Shown: piece after piece, positions 7,418 to 14,594 of the stretch
How the letters are laid out: every line of letters starts with the position of its first letter
Position numbering within the stretch: position 1 is the first letter of the stretch
From: JAADEM01 sp965371855
Lineage (GTDB): Bacteria > Bacteroidota > Bacteroidia > Bacteroidales > Marinilabiliaceae
DNA: 15,643 nt
Direction: 5' to 3'
NCBI GenBank assembly: GCA_965371855.1
Contig: CBDUZZ010000086.1
Coordinates: 1 to 15,643 of the forward strand
Made by a program: the position numbers and the translations under genes
Notes under the pieces: model-generated
The model's input: only the letters and a program-made list of their open reading frames with translations
The model's database searches: none
Told to the model about the DNA's origin: nothing

Positions 7418-8062
7418 ATGAGTAAAAAAATCGATCAATTAATTGTAGATGCCGGCATAGCCATAAACAACAGCTTGCAAAACACCGAACTGCAACCCAT
7501 GCTTGCAGAATTTGGCTACACCGCCGAAAGGTTAACCCAAGGAAAAACGTTGCTTGACAATGCAACAATTTTAAACGTCAAACAGGAAAAAGAGTTGGGC
7601 GAAAAAACAGGGGCAACCACCCAACGCGACAGCAAAAGGGAGCAAGCCCATAAAGATTACATAAGATTTGTAAAAATTGCCCGCATAGCATTTGTTAATG
7701 AGCCGGGCACATGGCAGGCTCTTGGGCTGATGGGCGACCGCAAAGATTCAATATCGGGGTGGCTGGCTCAAACCAATCAGTTTTATACCAATATTCTGGG
7801 CAACCAAAACTGGATTGCAAAGATGGCTAACTATGGTATTACAGTCGAAAAATTAACAGCAGGCCAAACCCTGACAAAAGAGGTAGAAAAAGCCAACAAC
7901 CGGCTAAAAACCGAAATGGGCGAAGCACAGGAAGCCACACGCTTGCGCGACGAGGCTGCCGACACCCTGCAAGCCTGGTACTCCGATTTTATTGCCATTG
8001 CACGTATTGCACTCGAAGATAAACCGCAGTATTTGGAGATATTGGGGATTGTGAAGAAGTAG
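7418..8062 (+). CDS. Hypothetical helical protein with internal duplication
   Basis: A 214-aa cytoplasmic-looking protein with no signal peptide or membrane segment and no family I can name. It consists of two related halves, about 20-106 and 126-212. Each half contains a FGYTAERLTQGKTL / YGITVEKLTAGQTL motif, a charged helical hairpin, then FVKIARIAFVNEP / FIAIARIALEDKP and a final LGLM / LGIV. Helical, coiled-coil-prone segments dominate. The gene looks visibly more GC-rich than the rhs gene next to it and lies between inverted REP-like palindromes, which suggests it arrived as a unit. The ATG at 7418 overlaps the stop of a two-codon ATG-CCA-TGA frame at 7413 (ATGA overlap), and there is no clear Shine-Dalgarno sequence. 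A structural or regulatory role is possible but not shown. Confidence 0.8.
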   Translation: MSKKIDQLIVDAGIAINNSLQNTELQPMLAEFGYTAERLTQGKTLLDNATILNVKQEKELGEKTGATTQRDSKREQAHKDYIRFVKIARIAFVNEPGTWQALGLMGDRKDSISGWLAQTNQFYTNILGNQNWIAKMANYGITVEKLTAGQTLTKEVEKANNRLKTEMGEAQEATRLRDEAADTLQAWYSDFIAIARIALEDKPQYLEILGIVKK

Positions 8063-8082
8063 GCAGTATTTTAGTTGTAAAA

Positions 8083-8108
8083 GGTACGCGTTACAAACGC
8101 GCACCAAC
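8083..8108 (-). repeat. REP-like palindrome, family A, right copy (inverted)
   Basis: GGTACGCGTT (8083-8092), loop ACA, AACGCGCACC (8096-8105) and foot AAC. Read on the minus strand it is GTT + GGTGCGCGTT-TGT-AACGCGTACC, a 10-bp stem with one G-T wobble. It matches the copy at 7338-7363 over the foot and stem, with a compensatory A-T/T-A exchange inside the stem. It lies between the 214-aa gene stop and the first base of RHS-like coding sequence (8111). Confidence 0.6.
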
Positions 8109-8188
8109 CGGGGAATGGAAATCCTGATTTTGTCTGTTTTCACACTGATGGATCGTTTTATGGTGCAATTGGTATTGAAAAAAAGATA

Positions 8189-11100
8189 ATGTATTATCCT
8201 TCTTCTTTTAAAGATGCAAAAGAATATCAATTATTGGACTTTAATGCTGATGGTAAAACTGATTTATTACTTGAAAAAACTGACCGTATTGAGATATATA
8301 GCCTAACAAAACATGCGAGATATGTAAATAAGAGTTCTATTAAATTAATTTATACAAATACTAATTATAATCATTTGGATGATTTTAAGGTTGGAGACTT
8401 CAATGGTGATGGAAACAGCGATTTATTGGTTAAGAAATATAATTCCTCTTGGCGCATTTTAATATCTACAGGTAACTCGTTTTATCATCGAACAACAAAC
8501 ACTCCAAGTTTGCAATATAATAGTTCATCAAAGTATCGTATTTCGGTAGCTGATGTAAATCAGGATGGGAAGAGTGACATTTTGTATATCAAGGATGCAT
8601 CACCAAATTATGGACAAGGAGCCTGGAGTCCTGATTATCAACTGAATGTTTTGGTTTCAAATGGTGAGTCATTTGTCCTCAAAGAAACTGTTGAAGATCT
8701 TGATATTGAATATACAACTGGAACACAGCGCAACATATTGCGGGGCATTGGAAATTTCAAAGGCAATGGTGACAATGAAATTCTACTTGATAACAATTTC
8801 TTTTCAACCATAAAGCCTGCAACATTTAGTTGTAATGAAGGCGTTGATTTTAATAAGATAACTGGCATTACAAATTCTTTAGGCAATGAATTATCAATAG
8901 AATACGATTACAGCAACATTGATGGTGTTGATAGAATTATCAGAATTGATTTTGAGGAAGGATCACATATAATCTCTCAAAAAAGTATCGGGTTTAAAGC
9001 TGTAAAAAGTATTACAGGAACAGAATTGCTTTCTGAATATGCATTCGGTCAAATGATTATTAATAAAGGCGGGCGTGGATTTATCGGCTTCGACAAATCC
9101 GTTATTCTGGATAAGATCCAAAATACAGGGATTTTAATGATTAACGAATTCAATAGCTCGTTTAAAATTGCTAATCTAAAAAAACAAATCACTTTTGTAA
9201 ACAATGGAGCCTTTTCAACAGCAGATGATGTGTTAAATGGTACTATTAATACATCATCTTATATTAGTGAGAGTATTTACAGAAATCATGTTGCTGTGAA
9301 TTATTCAAACGGTACAAACGAATCCTTTAATAACCATGTTGATCAGATTATTCAAAAAAATTATTTAAACAATACAAGTACTAAGGAGGAGTGGTCTTTT
9401 GATAATTATTATAATAAAACCAATAGTTATAAAGAGTTTTACAATGACATTAATGGTAGTAATGCAGAGGTCATGGTTACAACAACCATTCCTGTTTTTT
9501 TGACAAGAGGTGCCTGGTGTCCGAGTAAACCTGAATCAATCAACGTATTAAGGAGTCAAAATGGGGGGAATCAAAGCCGCACTATATCATATCTTTATGA
9601 TACTAAAGGCAATGTTACTAAAGAGACAAAAGATTCAGGTGATAAAAATCAGGTTGTAAATGATTTTAAAAATTATAATGATTTTGGAAATCCCAAGTTG
9701 ATTGAGACCACAGCAAATGGAATAACCAGATCAACTACTATTAACTATTATAATTCTGGCCGTTTTATACAAGAAAAGGTCGACAACTATACAAGTTTTT
9801 CCACATCGTATAATTATGATGAAATACAGGGTACATTAACAAGTCAAACCAATCATTTAGGTTTGGTTACTGAATACAAGTATGATGGCTTTCGTAGAAA
9901 AGAAAAATCTATATATGCTGATGGAACATTTACAATAAGTGCTTTGCAATGGGCTGCAGGAAATGGACCTACAGGAGCTGTTTATTATGCTTATGGTGAA
10001 ACATCCGGCCAGTCTCCGGTATGGAAATGGTATGATGTTTTAGGAAGGGAATTGCGTACCGAATCGTATGGTTTCGATTGTGGCAGAAAAATATGCATCG
10101 ACACAGATTATAATACAAAAGGACAGGTTGAAACTATCTCAAAGCCCTATTTCACAGGTGATGGCAAAGTGGCCGAAATAACCTGTCTATATGATGATTA
10201 CGGGCGCGTGGAATCGCAAACAACCCCCATGGGTATTACATCTACAACATATGGTAATTTAACAACAACAGTTATTTCCCCCAATGGAACTCATGAGAGC
10301 ACGATGAATGGTGCCGGTCAAATTGTAACCAGTAAAGTTAATGGACGAACAGTTTCGTATACATATTGGCCATCGGGATTAACAAAAACGTCTACTCCGC
10401 AAGATGGACAAGCAGTTGAGACGTTTTTTGATTTGCAGGGTAACCGTGAAAAACTCATTGATCCCGATGCAGGTATCATAGAGAGTGAAACTAATGGTTT
10501 TGGGGAAGTGTTATGGGAAGAACATAAAAAGACAAAGCCGGATAATTCTATTGAAACAATTCACACTGCCTATAATTATGACAATATTGGACGTATAGAT
10601 TTTGTCACACGTAATGGTGTAGTAACCGATTATCAGTACAATCCAACTACAGGATTTTTAGAGTGGACAAAGAAACCGAATCACGAAGTGTATTTTACAT
10701 ATGATGAAAATGGGATTGTTAATTTAGGACGTATAACTACTACTACTGAAAAGATAGGTTCCACTCAAACGTTCGCATTTAAGTCGGAATATGATGAGTT
10801 TGGGCGGGAGAAAAAACAGATTTATCCCTCCGGATTTTTTGTAACTAATACCTTTAATAAATATGGTTTTTTAACTGATGTTAAGAATAAAAACGGAACA
10901 CTTATTTGGAAAGCAGAAGAGGCTAATGTAAGAGGTCAATTAACTAAAGTGAAAAAGGGATCAACATTAACTACTTATGGTTTTGATACAAGGCACTTGC
11001 CCGAATCTATTATTGCTAATGGTATTATTGATCATCATTACATTTTTAACACTAAAGGTAATTTAGAATCGCGCGAAGACCTGATCTCTCATCACAAAGA

Positions 11101-12826
11101 AATTTTTAGTTACAATTCGACAAATAACCAGTTAGAAGGATGGGAGATTAAAAAGAATGGAGCATCGGTATCGAATTTCTCTATGGGATATGATGATCAT
11201 GGAAATATTACCGGCAAATCTGATATTGGTTATGAAATGAGATATGACGATGCTCAAAGACTTCATGCTATCACTTCTATTAGTGGTAATCCTAGTTTAA
11301 TATCCGACAGTGAGCAAATAATAACCTATACCGATTTTAAAAAGGTACACACTATTAGCGAAGGAAATGATAGTCTAATACTTTCATATGGGATAGATTA
11401 TCAACGTAGAAAGGGTGTTTTTTATCGTGATGGAGCTATTACTACACGTTACTATCTTGGAAACTATGAAGAAGATCATACATCAACAGGAATCAAAAAA
11501 ATTCACTATATTAGCGGTGGCAATGGTTTGGCAGCTATTTATGTAGAGGACAGCAACGGAGGTCAACTCTACTACGCCTATACCGATTACTTAGGTTCTT
11601 TGATAGCGTTGGCAGATGAGAATAGTAATGTGGTAGAAAATCATGCATTTGACCCATGGGGGAACCGGAGAGATCCTAACAATTGGGCTTCTGCGGATAC
11701 ACGAATCAGTTGGATGACGGATCGTGGCTTTACCATGCACGAGCATTTAGATGGTTTTGCCCTCATAAATATGAATGGCCGGGTGTATGACCCTCAAATT
11801 GCACGATTTCTTTCACCCGACCCACAACTGCAAGCCCCCGGCAACTGGCTAAATTATAATAGGTATGCCTATTGTCTGAATAATCCACTTATCTATACCG
11901 ACCCGGATGGGGAGTTTATTGTTCCGGCAATTATAATAGGAGCTTTTATTAATGCTGCTATACAAGGAGCTACTGGCAATTTAAATTCCCAAGGCGATTT
12001 CTTTTTGTCTTTGGGAATTGGGGCTCTCTCTGGGGCAGCAGGTTTTGGAGCTGGACAGTTAGTTGCTGGTACTTTATCAACGGCAACAACCCTTGGAGGT
12101 GCGGCATTAAGTGGTGCAGCTACAGGAGCAGCAAGTGGCTTTGCAGGTGGTTTTGTTGGAGGAGCCGGAAGTGCGTGGGCAGGTGGTGCATCTTTTGGAC
12201 AAGGATTACAAGCAGGTTTAATTGGAGGCGGTTACGGAGCTTTGGGAGGAGCTATAATTGGGGGAGGAGCAGGAGGAATAAACCATCTTCATGCTAAAAA
12301 TCATTTTTTAGCTATTGATAGAAATAGCTCAATTAAAACTAATCCAGATAAATCTTTAACTCCAAGTAAACAGACTTTATGTGATTTCTCGGATGAATAT
12401 TTCGCAAATTATAAATTTCGTGATAACGCAAATTTAATTTATAAAAAAGGATATGTGGAATTAATTAATCCTAAATATGGGGCATTTACTGATGGTAGTG
12501 GTATGGTAAATGGAAAATACAACATCTTTTTTGCGGAAAAATCTTTTGCGTCCAAATGGAATCTATTTCTAAATATGGGACATGAATATGTACACGTAGC
12601 AAATTTAGTTACTCTAGGGAGCAACTTTACAACTAAATATTCTGAGTATGCTGCATACAAATGGAATCATCGTTTAAGTGGTGATAAGTATTTTTTGAAT
12701 AAGGCTAATTTAAATTATAATCCAGATATACTAAGAACTGCATATAAGTTTAATATGATTAAGATAAATTATATGAAATATTTTGATTATGGACTTCCTA
12801 TGAGTATTCCTAGTAGTATATATTAA
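8189..12826 (+). CDS. 5'-truncated FG-GAP/RHS polymorphic toxin with metallopeptidase tip
   Basis: A 1545-aa RHS/YD-repeat toxin protein. The N-terminal part has Ca-binding FG-GAP/VCBS motifs (DFNADGKTD 17-25, DFNGDGNSD 70-78, DVNQDGKSD 122-130, NFKGNGDNE 189-197). A TcdB-middle-like region (NSLGNELSIEYDY) and many YD repeats up to ~1150 follow. The RHS core end is clear: DPWGN, GRVYDPQIARFLSPDP, NRYAYCLNNPL and DPDGEF (near 1237). A Gly/Ala-rich segment (about 1247-1367) precedes a variable ~178-aa tip with HEYVH (1465-1469) and SEYAAY (Glu1486), a zincin-like signature. In-frame RHS-like sequence (GNGNPDFVC) continues upstream of the ATG to 8111, and no signal peptide is present, so the true 5' end has been lost at the REP palindrome. 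Whether the remainder is expressed is unclear. Confidence 0.85.
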   Translation: MYYPSSFKDAKEYQLLDFNADGKTDLLLEKTDRIEIYSLTKHARYVNKSSIKLIYTNTNYNHLDDFKVGDFNGDGNSDLLVKKYNSSWRILISTGNSFYHRTTNTPSLQYNSSSKYRISVADVNQDGKSDILYIKDASPNYGQGAWSPDYQLNVLVSNGESFVLKETVEDLDIEYTTGTQRNILRGIGNFKGNGDNEILLDNNFFSTIKPATFSCNEGVDFNKITGITNSLGNELSIEYDYSNIDGVDRIIRIDFEEGSHIISQKSIGFKAVKSITGTELLSEYAFGQMIINKGGRGFIGFDKSVILDKIQNTGILMINEFNSSFKIANLKKQITFVNNGAFSTADDVLNGTINTSSYISESIYRNHVAVNYSNGTNESFNNHVDQIIQKNYLNNTSTKEEWSFDNYYNKTNSYKEFYNDINGSNAEVMVTTTIPVFLTRGAWCPSKPESINVLRSQNGGNQSRTISYLYDTKGNVTKETKDSGDKNQVVNDFKNYNDFGNPKLIETTANGITRSTTINYYNSGRFIQEKVDNYTSFSTSYNYDEIQGTLTSQTNHLGLVTEYKYDGFRRKEKSIYADGTFTISALQWAAGNGPTGAVYYAYGETSGQSPVWKWYDVLGRELRTESYGFDCGRKICIDTDYNTKGQVETISKPYFTGDGKVAEITCLYDDYGRVESQTTPMGITSTTYGNLTTTVISPNGTHESTMNGAGQIVTSKVNGRTVSYTYWPSGLTKTSTPQDGQAVETFFDLQGNREKLIDPDAGIIESETNGFGEVLWEEHKKTKPDNSIETIHTAYNYDNIGRIDFVTRNGVVTDYQYNPTTGFLEWTKKPNHEVYFTYDENGIVNLGRITTTTEKIGSTQTFAFKSEYDEFGREKKQIYPSGFFVTNTFNKYGFLTDVKNKNGTLIWKAEEANVRGQLTKVKKGSTLTTYGFDTRHLPESIIANGIIDHHYIFNTKGNLESREDLISHHKEIFSYNSTNNQLEGWEIKKNGASVSNFSMGYDDHGNITGKSDIGYEMRYDDAQRLHAITSISGNPSLISDSEQIITYTDFKKVHTISEGNDSLILSYGIDYQRRKGVFYRDGAITTRYYLGNYEEDHTSTGIKKIHYISGGNGLAAIYVEDSNGGQLYYAYTDYLGSLIALADENSNVVENHAFDPWGNRRDPNNWASADTRISWMTDRGFTMHEHLDGFALINMNGRVYDPQIARFLSPDPQLQAPGNWLNYNRYAYCLNNPLIYTDPDGEFIVPAIIIGAFINAAIQGATGNLNSQGDFFLSLGIGALSGAAGFGAGQLVAGTLSTATTLGGAALSGAATGAASGFAGGFVGGAGSAWAGGASFGQGLQAGLIGGGYGALGGAIIGGGAGGINHLHAKNHFLAIDRNSSIKTNPDKSLTPSKQTLCDFSDEYFANYKFRDNANLIYKKGYVELINPKYGAFTDGSGMVNGKYNIFFAEKSFASKWNLFLNMGHEYVHVANLVTLGSNFTTKYSEYAAYKWNHRLSGDKYFLNKANLNYNPDILRTAYKFNMIKINYMKYFDYGLPMSIPSSIY

Positions 12827-12837
12827 GTAATAATCTT

Positions 12838-13593
12838 ATGAAATTTATATTCGCAATTATAATATTCTTGTTAATCCTAACTAGTTGCAAAAAAAAACAG
12901 GAAGAAACTGTTAATGCGACATTGAGCATCACAAAAAAAGAGAATGGCACTTTTTTGAGTTTAAAAATTACTAATAACACTAATGAGAGTATATATTTGC
13001 CAAAATTAGATATGCTTTTATATAAAAGTTTAAGCATATTTAACAATAAAGGAAATAATATTACAAATAGCTTTTTTGATTATGAGTCAAGTCATAATAT
13101 ATCATATTATGGACCTCCTAGTAAGGTAAGATATGATTCTTTTTGTAATAGCATAGAATATACGTTGACTGATATAAATGATTTAGACTTACCTCCATTC
13201 ACGGAAAGAAGGCAAATAATTCAAGATTTTATCAATTTTGAGTATAAAAGAATTATTTTAGAACATCAGACATCAATACTTTCAGAGGGAGATGTTGCTT
13301 TTATTAAAAATTGTATATTTTTTAAATATTATCGGTCAGTTTTTCTAAGATCAAATGAAACTTATAGTGAGTGTATCACTATTAATACTCTTACTACAAA
13401 TGGAGAACCCTATAAATTTCATCTTCATTATACACCTATTTATATAATTGACAGTCTAACACATAAGTTTAGATATAGTAAAGATTCGATAGTTATAACA
13501 TCGAAATTGCTAAAACAATTTAAAGAATTTACTCTTTATAATGGTACTATTAAAACAGATACTGTATTATATTTCCCGGAGCTGCAGGAGTAA
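12838..13593 (+). CDS. Putative immunity lipoprotein for the RHS metallopeptidase tip
   Basis: A 251-aa lipoprotein that starts 11 nt after the rhs stop. The leader MKFIFAIIIFLLILTSC has a lipobox (LTSC, Cys17) followed by KKKQEE. The body is beta-rich, with SLKITNNTNESIYLPKL (41-57) like an Ig-type strand pair, and VFLRSNETYSECI...EPYKFHLHY (168-198). The same two blocks occur in the same order in the protein at 14595-15389, which also directly follows an HExxH tip. Tight linkage to a toxin tip and this paired relationship suggest immunity, acting in the periplasm or at the outer membrane. No known family is recognised. Its last codons overlap a Gly/Ala-rich RHS-like remnant in another frame, so the C-terminus may be altered. 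Confidence 0.72.
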   Translation: MKFIFAIIIFLLILTSCKKKQEETVNATLSITKKENGTFLSLKITNNTNESIYLPKLDMLLYKSLSIFNNKGNNITNSFFDYESSHNISYYGPPSKVRYDSFCNSIEYTLTDINDLDLPPFTERRQIIQDFINFEYKRIILEHQTSILSEGDVAFIKNCIFFKYYRSVFLRSNETYSECITINTLTTNGEPYKFHLHYTPIYIIDSLTHKFRYSKDSIVITSKLLKQFKEFTLYNGTIKTDTVLYFPELQE

Positions 13594-13648
13594 TAGGTGC
13601 TAGTGCAGCAACAAGCTTGCTTGGAGGATTTGGTCTCCATGGCCCGTA
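13578..13648 (+). pseudogene. Remnant of an RHS post-core Gly/Ala-rich segment
   Basis: In the +2 frame relative to the end of the immunity gene, the sequence reads GAAGVIGASAATSLLGGFG and stops just before the REP palindrome at 13649. Composition and rhythm match the Gly/Ala-rich segment that joins RHS core and tip in the main gene (about residues 1247-1367). It is probably the scar of another rhs copy. It overlaps the last five codons of the immunity gene, so the junction lies at or just upstream of 13578. The match is compositional and short. Confidence 0.4.
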
Positions 13649-13710
13649 GCTACCGCACGATTGTATCGTGTGGCTTGTAGAATAACAAAGAAGAAATAAC
13701 TTGTTATACT
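13649..13710 (+). repeat. REP-like element, family B, copy 1
   Basis: GCTA followed by the stem CCGCACGAT, loop TGT and arm ATCGTGTGG (13653-13673; 9-bp stem with one G-T wobble). A tail of the form TTGTAGAATAACAAAGAAG...AACTT follows. Three more copies occur at 13829, 15407 and 15594. It begins where the Gly/Ala-rich RHS remnant ends. Confidence 0.65.
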
Positions 13711-13720
13711 GAACAAATCA

Positions 13721-13825
13721 TTATCTTTGATTAAAGAAATCTTTAAACTTTTTGTTGGTAAGCATTTTGTCAACCATCCTAAAAATAATATTTTTATCTT
13801 CAATGGTTATCTCTTTAGGAACGAC
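13721..13825 (-). pseudogene. C-terminal fragment of an unidentified gene between two REP copies
   Basis: On the minus strand a frame enters from the REP copy at 13829 and reads VVPKEITIEDK, then FRMVDKMLTNKKFKDFF and a stop at 13721-13723. The amphipathic, gene-like character and the EDKxxxFxMVDxML pattern recall the tails of XRE-type regulators in Bacteroidota, but I am not sure of the family. No N-terminal part is present. It is the only minus-strand coding remnant in the rhs region and is sandwiched between REP copies 1 and 2. Confidence 0.35.
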
Positions 13826-13828
13826 ACG

Positions 13829-13896
13829 GCTACCGCACTGCCTGTCCCGTTTTCGGGAATTGTATCGTGTGGCTTGTGACTAAAGGAGGAGTTACT
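13829..13896 (+). repeat. REP-like element, family B, copy 2, with nested hairpin
   Basis: Same element as 13649, but the stem loop is interrupted after CCGCAC by about 20 nt that contain a second hairpin, TCCCG-TTTT-CGGGA (13845-13858). The right arm ATTGTATCGTGTGGC and the tail GACTAAAGGAGGAGTTACT are intact. Beyond the tail, GGTAATAAAACCCGGAAAA leads directly into the RHS core fragment; copy 3 has the same arrangement. Confidence 0.65.
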
Positions 13897-13906
13897 CTCC
13901 GGTAAT

Positions 13907-14072
13907 AAAACCCGGAAAATTCACTATATTAGCGGCGGTAATGGTTTGGCAGCAATATTTGTACAAAATGGCACTCAGGACTCATTGTATTATGCCTTTA
14001 CTGATTATCAAGGTTCTTTGATAGCTGTTACTGATGAGAGCGGCACTGTAAAAGAGAGACTGGCCTACCCCT
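13907..14072 (+). pseudogene. RHS core fragment upstream of the second toxin tip
   Basis: Reading KIHYISGGNGLAAIFV...YYAFTDYQGSLIAVTDE...VKERLAYP, this matches the main RHS protein just before its DPWGN motif (KIHYISGGNGLAAIYV...YYAYTDYLGSLIALADE), nearly identical in nucleotides over the first ~35 bases. It is open from 13880 but has no start codon, begins right after REP copy 2, and loses similarity at about 14067-14072. Everything from DPWGN to the core end is missing. It is an orphan core stub typical of displaced rhs tips. Confidence 0.7.
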
Positions 14073-14093
14073 GCTCCCGCAACAGACAATTTT

Positions 14094-14585
14094 TTGTCAG
14101 ATGCTCAAAAAGTATGGTATAAAGATGCTCCAATGAATAACGCAAAGTCTTTTACTGTTGAAAATGTACCCCAAAAGCATTTAACTGGCAAAAGTGGTTT
14201 GATAACGAATAATGCACCAGCCAAAACAGTGCCACTTTCTATAAAAAAAGTTCTTACTGGCAACTCTAATGTGTACTTTAATAAAGAACTTGCCTTCAGT
14301 AGTGCAAAACAATTATTTTTCACAATGGGGCATGAATTAGTACATGTATCCCAATTTGCATCTTTGGCAGGTCAATCCTCAAGTATATTATCTCAGCCAG
14401 GATTTATTGATTTATTAGAATATCATGCTTATAGTTATCAACATTTTATAGGAGGGTTGAAATTAAATAGCTTTACTCCTAGTGTAGTAAGAAATTTAGC
14501 GACTCAGTATCCAATTTATTTTAATTCTTTAGGTTATATGAATTATGGTTGGACAAGAACAGCTTCATTTACATACCCTTTTTAA
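14094..14585 (+). CDS. Orphan RHS tip: putative HExxH metallopeptidase toxin
   Basis: A 163-aa C-terminal toxin domain related to the tip of the main RHS protein. Shared landmarks are NVYFNKELAFSS near residue 60, MGHELVHV (HELVH at 80-84), SLAG, LLEYHAYSYQH (Glu109) and a YMNYG C-terminal block, against MGHEYVHV, TLG, SEYAAYKWNH and YMKYFDYG in the main gene. The HExxH and downstream Glu suggest a gluzincin-like zinc peptidase. The frame is open back to 14052 (reading PTPAPATDNFLSDAQ) and is out of frame with the RHS stub just upstream. TTG at 14094 is only a formal start; an ATG is at 14130. It may be a silent cassette that becomes active by recombination with a full rhs gene. The exported protein that follows 9 nt later is the likely immunity partner. 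Confidence 0.65.
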   Translation: MSDAQKVWYKDAPMNNAKSFTVENVPQKHLTGKSGLITNNAPAKTVPLSIKKVLTGNSNVYFNKELAFSSAKQLFFTMGHELVHVSQFASLAGQSSSILSQPGFIDLLEYHAYSYQHFIGGLKLNSFTPSVVRNLATQYPIYFNSLGYMNYGWTRTASFTYPF

Positions 14586-14594
14586 AAAATAATC

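Noticed and set aside
7904..8230. Minus-strand 108-aa frame across the end of the 214-aa gene and the rhs start
   Set aside because: It spans the REP palindrome and is antisense to two clear coding regions; no motif is seen.
12810..13046. Minus-strand 78-aa hydrophobic frame opposite the lipoprotein start
   Set aside because: Hydrophobicity arises from the A+T-rich complement of the lipoprotein gene; the plus-strand frame has a lipobox and full-length coding character.
13600..13803. Minus-strand 67-aa frame across REP copy 1
   Set aside because: It runs through the REP hairpin and the wrong frame of the antisense remnant, with no coherent protein character.
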